A DNA stretch of 13,527 nucleotides from Bacillota bacterium (GTDB lineage: Bacteria > Bacillota > Limnochordia > Limnochordales > ZCTH02-B6), in the NCBI GenBank assembly GCA_003387805.1, contig QGSR01000019.1:1-13527 (forward strand), written 5' to 3'. Positions 6,474 to 12,841 of this stretch are shown here, one piece after another (the stretch's first letter is position 1; the number at the start of each line of letters is the position of its first letter). A program made the position numbers and the translations under genes. The notes beneath the pieces are model-generated. The model saw only the letters and a list, made by a program, of their open reading frames with translations. It did no database searches and had not been told where the DNA came from.

Positions 6474-8180
6474 CTACTTGTCCAGGCCCGCCCAGAAGTC
6501 TTCGTAGCGCACGACGCGGACGTATTCGCCCGGCACGTACTCCTTGAAGACGAAGGGCCCGGTGCCGATCATCATCGTCAAGCCTTCAACGGTCGGATGG
6601 GGCTCCTTCCACGGCTCGAACTCGTCGTACACCGGCACGTTTTCCCAGATGTGCTTGGCCAGGAATCCGGCCACGTTGTACGTGTGCCAGTAGCTGACGG
6701 TGTTGAAGTACACGGTCACCGTGTAGTCGTCGATGACCTCGGCATGGCTGTAGTCAATCCACGCCGTCTGGTACTTCGGCACCCGCTGCTCCTTCAGGTA
6801 GTCCATGGTGAACTTGACGTCGTGGGCCGTGAAGGGCACGCCGTCATGCCACGTGACGTCGTCGCGCAGATAGTACGTGATCTTGCTGCCCTCGTTGCCC
6901 TCGGGCGTAATCCACGTGTCCACTTCCCAGTGCGTGGCTTCCCACGGGAAGTCCTGGTTCTCGTACGGCTCGGCCGTGATCAGGCCCGGACCGTAGACGA
7001 GGCCGAACACGCGGCTGTCGTAGGCGGACGTGCCCACCAGCACGTTCAGGTTGCCCGGCTCCACGTCCAGCAGGAAGCGGACGGTGCCGCCGCGCTCCTG
7101 ATCCACCAGGCGGATGTTCAGGGGCGTCCAGATGCTGGAGCTCACGTTGCTCGCGGCGCCGTAGCCCAGGTGCGGCACGTAGCCCGTCACGATGTCCGAG
7201 CGGAACGCGTCGAAGTACGGACGGGAGTACAGCGGGATGTAGGGCTGCAGCCACTGGATGATCTCCTGGGCCTCGTACGCGGCCTCGAAGGCCTCATCCA
7301 GGTCGCGCGGCCGGAACACCCGCTCCGCCGCCGCGTCGTACTGCGGGTCACGCATGCCCGGGTTGTTGTTGCCGCCGTCCACGTCGAAGTCGGAGTGGAA
7401 CAGCGAGTACAGGTGCGTCGGGAAGCGGCTCAGGCTCCACGCCAGCACGTACATGTCGAAGTTGCGGCCGCCGTCTTCCGTCTCTTTGCTGATGCGGTCG
7501 ACGATAACGTTGAAGTCCATGGGCGTCGCGACCACCGGCAGGCCGATGGCCTGGGCCGCCTCGGCGATGATGACGCCCAGTTCGGCCGACGTGGGCGCTT
7601 CTTCCGCCGTGGGCGTCAGCAGCTCCAGCGGCCGCAGCTCCTGGCCCGTGCGCGGGTTGATGCGGATGCCGTTGGGCCCCATGACGTAGCCCGCGTCGTC
7701 CAGAATCTGCGCGGCCAGCTCGGGGTCGTACTCCGCCACGTCCACGTCCGGGTTGAAGAACGGCGAGGCCGGCGGCACGAACTCCGCCAAGGGCAGCATG
7801 TAGCCCTGGAAGAGCGAGAAGATGATTTCGTCGCGGTCGATGACGTGCGCGAGGGCCCGCCGGACCACGATGTCATCCAGGGGATCCTTCCGCATGTTGA
7901 ACGCCAGGTAGAACATGTGGAAGCCCGGCGACACCGTCACGTCCACGTTGGGCTCGGCCTCCAGGCGCGCCAGGTGCGCGGGATTGGCCCGGCCCGGCAG
8001 CACGTGGATGTCGCCCCGCAGCAGAGCCAGAAGCTGCGCTTCGTCGTCGGCGATAATCGGCAGCAAAATTTCGTCCACGTAGGGACCCCGGACGCCCCAG
8101 TCGGCCTCCTGGGCGAAGACCAGCGCGTTGCCCGCGACCAGAACGGCCAGCGCCAGGGTCAAGGTCAGCAACTTGCGCAA
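6474..8180 (-). CDS. Circularly permuted SBP_bac_5 (cluster C) substrate-binding protein
   Basis: This is a secreted binding protein of 568 residues. A signal peptide (1-23, ending VFA before Q) precedes the mature chain. Residues 32-363 correspond to the C-terminal part of a normal SBP_bac_5 protein: VDEILLPIIADDEAQLLALL (35-54), RRALAHVIDRDEI (107-119), ATPMDFNVIVDRI (218-230), LQPYIPLY (311-318). After a short linker (LVDQER), residues 364-568 correspond to the normal N-terminal part: GGTVRFLLDVEPGNLN (364-379), YYLRDDVTWHDGVPFTAHDV (436-455), GTGPFVFKEY (539-548), ending DFWAGLDK. The neighbouring binding protein (11141-12838) has the same blocks in the usual order, with nearly equal block lengths. 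The TTG at 8180 lies 8 nt after GAGGAGG; an in-frame TTG at 8189 directly abuts that site. There is no lipobox. The ligand is unknown: peptide, oligosaccharide or other. Being first in operon 1, it presumably delivers to these permeases. Confidence 0.93.
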   Translation of the reverse strand: MRKLLTLTLALAVLVAGNALVFAQEADWGVRGPYVDEILLPIIADDEAQLLALLRGDIHVLPGRANPAHLARLEAEPNVDVTVSPGFHMFYLAFNMRKDPLDDIVVRRALAHVIDRDEIIFSLFQGYMLPLAEFVPPASPFFNPDVDVAEYDPELAAQILDDAGYVMGPNGIRINPRTGQELRPLELLTPTAEEAPTSAELGVIIAEAAQAIGLPVVATPMDFNVIVDRISKETEDGGRNFDMYVLAWSLSRFPTHLYSLFHSDFDVDGGNNNPGMRDPQYDAAAERVFRPRDLDEAFEAAYEAQEIIQWLQPYIPLYSRPYFDAFRSDIVTGYVPHLGYGAASNVSSSIWTPLNIRLVDQERGGTVRFLLDVEPGNLNVLVGTSAYDSRVFGLVYGPGLITAEPYENQDFPWEATHWEVDTWITPEGNEGSKITYYLRDDVTWHDGVPFTAHDVKFTMDYLKEQRVPKYQTAWIDYSHAEVIDDYTVTVYFNTVSYWHTYNVAGFLAKHIWENVPVYDEFEPWKEPHPTVEGLTMMIGTGPFVFKEYVPGEYVRVVRYEDFWAGLDK

Positions 8181-8189
8181 AACGTACAA

Positions 8190-8486
8190 CCTCCTCTGTC
8201 CTTCCGTGTCACGCTGCGACTGAAACTGCGTTTCCAGGCCTCAACGCCGAGGCCCGCGCCATGTGTCGTCCTCCGTCGCTTCCGGCATCCCTCCCCCGTC
8301 CGGCTGCAGCCGGATCCGATGCGGCAGGTGACAAACATAACCTACCTTGGGGAAAGTATCTTCGCTGAAGGTAACACGATTCCTCTTTTGACACGGAAGA
8401 AAAAAGTGTCATAGCGTATTAGCTCCATGATATCATTTTGGGAGCCGTTGCAAGTCGCAAGAACAAATGTTATTTGCTTCTGACTT
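8190..8486 (-). promoter_or_regulatory. Long structured leader of operon 1
   Basis: About 300 nt separate the best promoter candidate from the binding-protein start. The leader holds several elements. ATGATATCAT (8427-8436) is a palindrome. TGACAC-N11-GTGTCA (8389-8411) is an inverted repeat. A large hairpin spans 8285-8322 around the 16-nt palindrome at 8299-8314. A short candidate ORF starts at 8288. An 11-nt sequence at 8201-8211, just before the ribosome binding site, is the exact complement of 8389-8399. I recognise no known riboswitch class. Confidence 0.45.
8241..8288 (-). CDS. Candidate 15-codon leader ORF upstream of the permuted binding protein
   Basis: An ATG at 8286-8288 follows GGGGGAGGG and opens a 15-codon frame beginning MPEATEDDT and ending in TGA. 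The start context GGGGAGGGATGCCGG resembles the start of the leader ORF in front of the second binding protein (12842-12955), whose peptide begins MPAITDAP. The similarity could mark a conserved leader peptide or simply a conserved RNA element. Nothing shows that it is translated. Confidence 0.25.
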   Translation of the reverse strand: MPEATEDDTWRGPRR

Positions 8487-8493
8487 GAAGGCG

Positions 8494-8522
8494 AATAGAC
8501 AGAAAAAACGTCGGTGGGTCAA
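8494..8522 (-). promoter_or_regulatory. Candidate promoter of operon 1
   Basis: On the minus strand TTGACC (8517-8522) and TCTATT (8494-8499) are separated by 17 bp, in an AT-rich stretch just downstream of the tRNA terminator. It would start transcription near 8487 and give a leader of about 300 nt. The perfect palindrome TTACATAATGTAA (8535-8547) sits just upstream, centred near -54, a plausible activator site. Other weak hexamers exist between 8400 and 8460, so the choice is tentative. Confidence 0.4.
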
Positions 8523-8576
8523 AAGTTCTGGGGGTTACATAATGTAAGTCATTTCGGTCCCGGCGGTTTGGCAAAT

Positions 8577-8614
8577 GGTCCTCAAATGGTCCTCATTTCG
8601 AGGTTTGGTCCTCA
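8577..8614. repeat. Three direct copies of GGTCCTCA
   Basis: GGTCCTCA occurs at 8577-8584, 8588-8595 and 8607-8614. The first two lie in an 11-bp tandem unit (AAATGGTCCTC). On the minus strand these read TGAGGACC and lie directly after the T-tract of the tRNA terminator. No integrase or mobile element is in the window, so the origin is not established. Confidence 0.6.
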
Positions 8615-8616
8615 CG

Positions 8617-8658
8617 AAAAAAGCAACGCCCTCTGGAAACCGGCTTCCAGAGGGCGTT
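8617..8658 (-). terminator. Intrinsic terminator of the tRNA-Ala gene
   Basis: A perfect 14-bp stem (8625-8638 with 8645-8658) with a 6-nt loop is followed on the minus strand by GC and then six T (8622-8617). It begins 4 nt after the encoded CCA end. On the plus strand only four T follow, so it mainly serves the tRNA. Confidence 0.93.
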
Positions 8659-8662
8659 TTCG

Positions 8663-8738
8663 TGGTGGACCGGAGCGGGCTCGAACCGCCGACCTCTGCG
8701 TTGCGAACGCAGCGCTCTCCCAGCTGAGCTACCGGCCC
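8663..8738 (-). tRNA. tRNA-Ala (anticodon CGC)
   Basis: This 76-nt gene folds into a complete cloverleaf. The 7-bp acceptor stem is GGGCCGG with CCGGTCC, the D-stem is GCTC with GAGC, the anticodon stem is CTGCG with CGCAG and the T-arm carries the standard TTCGAGC loop. The loop TTCGCAA gives anticodon CGC, which reads the alanine codon GCG. The acceptor contains the G3:U70 wobble pair, the main alanyl-tRNA synthetase identity element, and the discriminator base is A73. The CCA tail is encoded (8663-8665). It has its own promoter and terminator, so it is transcribed separately from both flanking transport operons. GCG is a common codon in this GC-rich DNA, in keeping with a dedicated CGC isoacceptor. 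Confidence 0.97.
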
Positions 8739-8789
8739 GGGATGCCGTTGTCGCCGTCCGGGCGCCAAAGCTTGCCCGGCACACCATGC

Positions 8790-8818
8790 ATTATAACACC
8801 ATCTGTCGATTGTGTCCA
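8790..8818 (-). promoter_or_regulatory. Promoter of the tRNA-Ala gene
   Basis: On the minus strand TGGACA (8813-8818) is spaced 17 bp from a perfect TATAAT (8790-8795) that is preceded by TGT, an extended -10. Transcription would start near 8783 and leave a 5' leader of about 44 nt, removed by RNase P. The leader can form a 6-bp hairpin (8758-8763 with 8774-8779). Confidence 0.9.
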
Positions 8819-8829
8819 GATGCCCGGCG

Positions 8830-8885
8830 AAAAAATTGGACGGCCGGCGCCCCGCATCCCCTGGCGCCCCGGGCGCGGCCGGCCG
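8830..8885 (-). terminator. Intrinsic terminator of operon 2
   Basis: Downstream of the OppC-type stop (8898) the stem 8841-8848 with 8878-8885 (8 bp) is followed on the minus strand by TCCAA and six T (8835-8830). A variant folding pairs 8841-8846 with 8880-8885 and 8847-8852 with 8871-8876. It separates operon 2 from the tRNA promoter immediately beyond. Confidence 0.8.
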
Positions 8886-8897
8886 CCCGCCGCCGGC

Positions 8898-10046
8898 TTA
8901 CCTGGGCTCCCCGCTGGTCACCGCCCGCGGGTCCAGCGCGTCCCGCACGCCGTCGCCCACGTAGTTCCAGGCCAGGACCGTGATGAAAATGAGAAAGCCG
9001 GGGGCCAGCATCCACGGATAGCGCGTCAGGTTGGTCAAATCCGTCGCGTTGCTGAGCATGTTGCCCCAGCTGGAAAAAGGCTCCTGCACGCCCAGCCCCA
9101 GGAAGCTCAGGCTGGACTCGGCGATGATGAAGCCCGGCACTTGCAGCGTGATGGACACGACGACGTAGGAGATGGTGTTGGGCAAAATGTGGCGCACGAT
9201 GGTGCGCAGGTGCGAATTGCCGATGGCCAGCGCGCCCTCGACGAACTCTTGCTGCCGGAGGCTCAGCACCATGCCGCGGATCACCCGGGCGAAGCCCGCC
9301 CACGAGACCAAGCCCAGGATCGCGATGACCGCGGCGAAGCGCTGCTGCGCGGGCACGTCGCGCATGACGCCCGCGAGGGCGATGAGCAGGTAAAAGCTCG
9401 GAACGGCCATGACCACTTCGCCGATGCGCATCATGATGTTGTCCGTGCGGCCGCCGAAGTAGCCCGAAATGCCGCCGTACATCAGGCCGATGGAAACGGT
9501 AATGACGATGAGCGGAATCACGATGAACAGCGACTTGCGGGAGCCGTGCAGCATGCGCGACACGATGTCGCGGCCCAGGTGATCCGCGCCCAGGGGATAG
9601 ATGACCGCCGGCGAGTCGACGCCGTAGAGGTGCACGTCCCACTCGATCAAGCCGAACAGCTTGTACGACTCGCCTTTGACGAAGAACTTGATTGGATACT
9701 TCGTCGTGGTCACCGGCTCGTAAATGCGCCGGCCCACGTCCACCAGCCGGTAGTTGTACACGTACGGACGCGTCAGGCGGCCGTTCTCGTCAAAAAAGTG
9801 GATTTTCGTCGGCGGGTGGAAGTACTTCTGCCGGTTGGAGCGCGTCTCCGAATACGGCGCGAGAAACGGCGAAAAAATGGCGGCCGCGTACAAGATGATG
9901 AGCACCACGGACGCGTACATGGCCAGCTTGTGCCGCCGAAAACGCCGCCACGCCAGCGCCGTCAGCGAAAAGCCGCGGTACTCCTCGGCAGCCTTCGCGG
10001 GAACCGGGGGAGCGCCGGGGCTTGGTGCAGTCGGTGTCGTTGCCAT
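8898..10046 (-). CDS. OppC-type ABC permease (operon 2)
   Basis: This inner-membrane permease has 382 residues. A proline-rich cytoplasmic N-terminus (1-22) precedes helix 1 (about 42-63). A loop of about 87 residues (64-150) follows, longer than in typical OppC, and it ends at the family motif PLGADHLGRD (151-160). The core holds five further helices and an EAA-type coupling loop, EFVEGALAIGNS (267-278) to RHILPN (285-290), then SFLGLGV (314-320) and the ending GDGVRDALDPR. The ATG at 10046 was chosen because it gives a normal cytoplasmic N-terminus and starts after the upstream stop (26-bp gap). GAGAGGA precedes it at a rather long 12-nt spacing, and an in-frame start at 10103 would overlap the OppB-type gene. 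No ATPase gene follows in this operon. Confidence 0.93.
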   Translation of the reverse strand: MATTPTAPSPGAPPVPAKAAEEYRGFSLTALAWRRFRRHKLAMYASVVLIILYAAAIFSPFLAPYSETRSNRQKYFHPPTKIHFFDENGRLTRPYVYNYRLVDVGRRIYEPVTTTKYPIKFFVKGESYKLFGLIEWDVHLYGVDSPAVIYPLGADHLGRDIVSRMLHGSRKSLFIVIPLIVITVSIGLMYGGISGYFGGRTDNIMMRIGEVVMAVPSFYLLIALAGVMRDVPAQQRFAAVIAILGLVSWAGFARVIRGMVLSLRQQEFVEGALAIGNSHLRTIVRHILPNTISYVVVSITLQVPGFIIAESSLSFLGLGVQEPFSSWGNMLSNATDLTNLTRYPWMLAPGFLIFITVLAWNYVGDGVRDALDPRAVTSGEPR

Positions 10047-10072
10047 CGACGAAACCAGTCCTCTCTCGCCCG

Positions 10073-11059
10073 TTACTGATAGCGGATGCGCGGGTCCGCC
10101 CACGCCAGCATAATGTCGGCGATGAGGTTGCCGAGCATCAGCATGACGGACCCGACCATCAGGCCGCCCAGAACCAGGTGATAGTCGTTGGCCCGCAAGC
10201 CGCCGTACAGGAGCCGCCCGAGGCCCGGGTAGCTGGTGACGAACTCGGTCAGCGTCGCGCCGCTCAGCAGCGAGGCAATCTCAAAGCCGAAGAACGTGAT
10301 GAGCGGATTGATGGCGTTGCGCAGCGCGTGCTTGTACACGACCACCCGTTCGGACAGCCCTTTGGCCCGCGCCGTACGCACGTAGTCCTGGCGCAGGGTG
10401 TCCAGCAGGTTGCTGCGCATGTAGCGCATGAGCCCCGCGGTGCTGCCCGTGGTCAGCACCAGCGTGGGGATGATCAGGTGGTGCGCGCGGTCGACGATTT
10501 TCTGCCAAAGGTTCAGCTCGTCATAGCCCAGGCTGGTGGCGCCGCCGATGGGCAGCGGCAGTTCCCAGCGCACCACGAAGTACAAAATAATGAGGGCCAG
10601 GAAAAAGTTGGGGATGGAGACGCCCATAAAGGCCAGCGTCGTCAGCACTTTGTCGCCGAAGCTGTACTGTTTGCGGGCCGCGTAGATGCCGATGGGAATG
10701 GCGATGAGCCACGACAACACGGCCGAGGTCAGCGACAGCAGAAACGTGTTGAACGCGTAAAAGCCGATCAAGGTGGTCACCGGCGTGTGGTACTGGAACG
10801 AGCGGCCCAGGTTGATCTTCCAGTTGCCCGGCATCGGAAACGCTTCTTTGAACCAGAGCCAGTACTGCACGATAAACGGCTTGTCCAGTCCGTACTGGGC
10901 CCGCATCATCTCGATGGTTTCCGCGGAGATCTGCGGGTTGAGGCGCAGCTCCCCGAGAAAGTCGCCGGGCGCCATGTACATAATGGAAAAGCTCAGAAAC
11001 GAAATGCCGATCAAGAGCGGAATCATGTTGAGAAGACGCCGGAGTATGAACGCGTGCAC
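10073..11059 (-). CDS. OppB-type ABC permease (operon 2)
   Basis: This inner-membrane permease has 328 residues, the usual OppB length. The start FILRRLLNMIPLL, the MYMAPGDF exit of helix 1 (27-34), AQYGLDKPFIVQYWLWF (54-70), the EAA loop QDYVRTARAKGLSERVV (224-240) with KHALRNAINP (243-252), TLTEFVTSYPGLGRLL (269-284) and the ending AWADPRIRYQ are all characteristic of the family. It starts with GTG at 11059, supported by AGAGGA five bases upstream. It pairs with the OppC-type permease that follows 26 bp later. It differs clearly from the OppB-type protein of operon 1, so the two operons are not a recent duplication. Confidence 0.95.
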   Translation of the reverse strand: MHAFILRRLLNMIPLLIGISFLSFSIMYMAPGDFLGELRLNPQISAETIEMMRAQYGLDKPFIVQYWLWFKEAFPMPGNWKINLGRSFQYHTPVTTLIGFYAFNTFLLSLTSAVLSWLIAIPIGIYAARKQYSFGDKVLTTLAFMGVSIPNFFLALIILYFVVRWELPLPIGGATSLGYDELNLWQKIVDRAHHLIIPTLVLTTGSTAGLMRYMRSNLLDTLRQDYVRTARAKGLSERVVVYKHALRNAINPLITFFGFEIASLLSGATLTEFVTSYPGLGRLLYGGLRANDYHLVLGGLMVGSVMLMLGNLIADIMLAWADPRIRYQ

Positions 11060-11090
11060 CGCAATCCTCTTTCCGTCGAGAAGGATAGGC

Positions 11091-11115
11091 CGGACGGGGA
11101 GCGCGTCCCCGTCCG
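11091..11115 (-). promoter_or_regulatory. Intercistronic hairpin after the operon-2 binding-protein gene
   Basis: A perfect 10-bp stem (11091-11100 with 11106-11115, loop 5 nt) lies in the 81-bp gap between the binding-protein stop and the permease GTG. It has no T-tract. It probably stabilises the upstream message or lets only part of transcription or translation continue into the permeases. Confidence 0.65.
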
Positions 11116-11140
11116 ACCCCGTTTGCCGCCTGGGCTGCGC

Positions 11141-12838
11141 TTAGTTGTCAATCCACAGCACGTGGATGTTGTGCAGCGAGCCGCCGTAGGCGGTGTACTC
11201 GATGTTCTTGATCTCGTTGCGCGCCGCCGCGTAGACCAGCGGGGTCACGGCGTAAATGAGCGGCACTTCTTCCGCGATGATGTCCTGCCACTCGTAGTAC
11301 ACCTTGACCCGCTCTTCCGGATCGAGGATGGTGCGGCCGATCTCGAAGATCTCGTCCACGCGGGCCTCCCACTCGGTCTGGGGTTCGTCGCGCCCGATGT
11401 TCCACATGTGCAGGCCGCCGCTGCTCTGCCACACGTTGCTGCCGCCGTCCGGGTCGACGCCGCCGGTCAGGCCGATGATGATGGCGTCCCAGTTCTCGCC
11501 CGACGTCAGCTGGTTCACCAGCAGGTTGAAGTCCATCGGGTTGGTGTGGACGGTCATGCCCAGCTCGGTCAGGTCCTCGGCCAGCAGCGTCATGAACGTT
11601 TCACGCTGCAGGTTGCCTTCGTTGGTGGACAGCGTGAACTCCACGTGGTTGCCGTTCCAGTCGTACAGCCTGCCGTCGGGACCCCACGTGAAGCCGGCCT
11701 CGGCCAGCAGACGGCGGGATTCCTCCAGGTCGTACGGATACGTCTTTACGTCTTCCTTGAGGAACTGGCGGTTGGGCGCGCTGACCGGGCTCCACTGCGG
11801 CACGGCGCGGCCGCCGAAGACGATGTCGATGAGCGACTGCTTGTCCACCGCGTGGGCCACGGCCTGGCGGAACAGCTTGTTCTGGAACCATTCCACCTTG
11901 GGCGACGGCACGAACAGCTCGTTCTGGTTGAACACGACGAACAGCGTGCTGAAGGTCGGGCCGCCCTCGTAGATAGTGTAGCCGCCGCGCTCCGCGTTGT
12001 CCTGCATCTCGTCCACTTCCGTGCCCCGCACGCCGTAGATGTTCGTTTCACGGTTGTCGAACATCAGGCGCATGGCGTCCTGGTTCCCCGCGATGTACAT
12101 GACGAAGCGCGTGATGTACGGCAGCGGGTTGCCCTCCGCGTCGACCCGCCAGTAGTTGGGGTTGCGGGTCATGACGATGCGCTCGCTGGGCCGGTACTCG
12201 ACCATCTGGAACGGGCCGGTGCCGATGATCTCCCACGGCGGCGTGTCCACGCCCCACATCTCGTTGAAGCGCCCTTCCTTCCAGGGCTGCTCCAGGATGT
12301 GCTTGGGGATGATGGGGAAGGACACGTCGTCCATGGCGGTGGCCAAAGCCATCGGGAACGTGAACTCCACCGTGTAGCGGTCAATCTTGCGGTACTGGAT
12401 CGGGTCCGGATACAGCATGCCGTCCCGGTAGTTGTTCGGGATCTCGGGATCGTAGATGATATCCAGCGTGAAGATGACGTCGTCGGCCGTGAACTCGACG
12501 CCGTCGTGCCAGTAGACGCCTTCACGCAGGTAGAACGTCCAGACGGTGCCGTCCTCGCTGAACTCCCACGCCTTGGCCAGGCGGGGCTCGTGGGCCGTGG
12601 TCACGCCGTTGCGGCCGATCAAGGGCTCGAAGATGCGGCCGATAATGACGTCCGTGGAAGACGTCTCCTTGGCCAGATACGGGTTGAACGTCCGCGGGTC
12701 GCCCAGCGTGGCGATGCGGATTTCCCCGCCGTACTGCCCGATGGTCTCCGCCTCCATGACGTACGGCTGCGCCAGCGCGCCCAGTCCGAACGCCAGGACG
12801 AGGGCCGCAGCCATAAGCCAGCTGAGTGAACGCTTCAA
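11141..12838 (-). CDS. SBP_bac_5 (cluster C) substrate-binding protein, canonical order
   Basis: This secreted binding protein has 565 residues in the normal domain order. The signal peptide (1-23) ends ALA before Q, without a lipobox cysteine. Landmarks are GGEIRIATLGDPRTFNPYLA (37-56), EPRLAKAWEFSEDG (84-97), LREGVYWHDGVEFTADDV (104-121), GTGPFQMVEYRP (206-217), NPNYW (226-230), LPYITRFVMYIAGNQDAMRL (239-258), FRQAVAHAVDKQSLI (323-337), RRLLAEAGF (375-383) and PMDFNLLVNQL (434-444). Proteins of this kind capture peptides, oligosaccharides, nickel or other ligands and hand them to OppB/OppC permeases; the ligand here is not apparent. The TTG at 12838 lies 6 nt after AGGAGGGG, a strong site. 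It is the first gene of operon 2 and a useful reference for the permuted paralogue. Confidence 0.95.
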   Translation of the reverse strand: MKRSLSWLMAAALVLAFGLGALAQPYVMEAETIGQYGGEIRIATLGDPRTFNPYLAKETSSTDVIIGRIFEPLIGRNGVTTAHEPRLAKAWEFSEDGTVWTFYLREGVYWHDGVEFTADDVIFTLDIIYDPEIPNNYRDGMLYPDPIQYRKIDRYTVEFTFPMALATAMDDVSFPIIPKHILEQPWKEGRFNEMWGVDTPPWEIIGTGPFQMVEYRPSERIVMTRNPNYWRVDAEGNPLPYITRFVMYIAGNQDAMRLMFDNRETNIYGVRGTEVDEMQDNAERGGYTIYEGGPTFSTLFVVFNQNELFVPSPKVEWFQNKLFRQAVAHAVDKQSLIDIVFGGRAVPQWSPVSAPNRQFLKEDVKTYPYDLEESRRLLAEAGFTWGPDGRLYDWNGNHVEFTLSTNEGNLQRETFMTLLAEDLTELGMTVHTNPMDFNLLVNQLTSGENWDAIIIGLTGGVDPDGGSNVWQSSGGLHMWNIGRDEPQTEWEARVDEIFEIGRTILDPEERVKVYYEWQDIIAEEVPLIYAVTPLVYAAARNEIKNIEYTAYGGSLHNIHVLWIDN

Positions 12839-12841
12839 GAT

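Noticed and set aside
6474..8180. The unusual binding protein considered as a pseudogene or a fusion of two truncated genes
   Set aside because: It has one intact frame, a signal peptide, a well-spaced ribosome binding site and each family block exactly once at full length. The DNA after its stop codon encodes no leftover SBP sequence in any frame I checked.
6405..8414. A 669-codon plus-strand frame opposite the permuted binding protein
   Set aside because: Same kind of antisense shadow with biased composition and no recognisable motif.
8514..10079. A 521-codon plus-strand frame crossing the tRNA and the OppC-type gene
   Set aside because: It runs through the tRNA terminator and tRNA-Ala antisense and is incompatible with the supported features.
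10022..12829. A 935-codon open frame on the plus strand opposite the operon-2 binding protein and permease
   Set aside because: It is antisense to three well-supported genes and is a GC-rich codon shadow, rich in R, H, V and Q with no domain; nothing supports expression.
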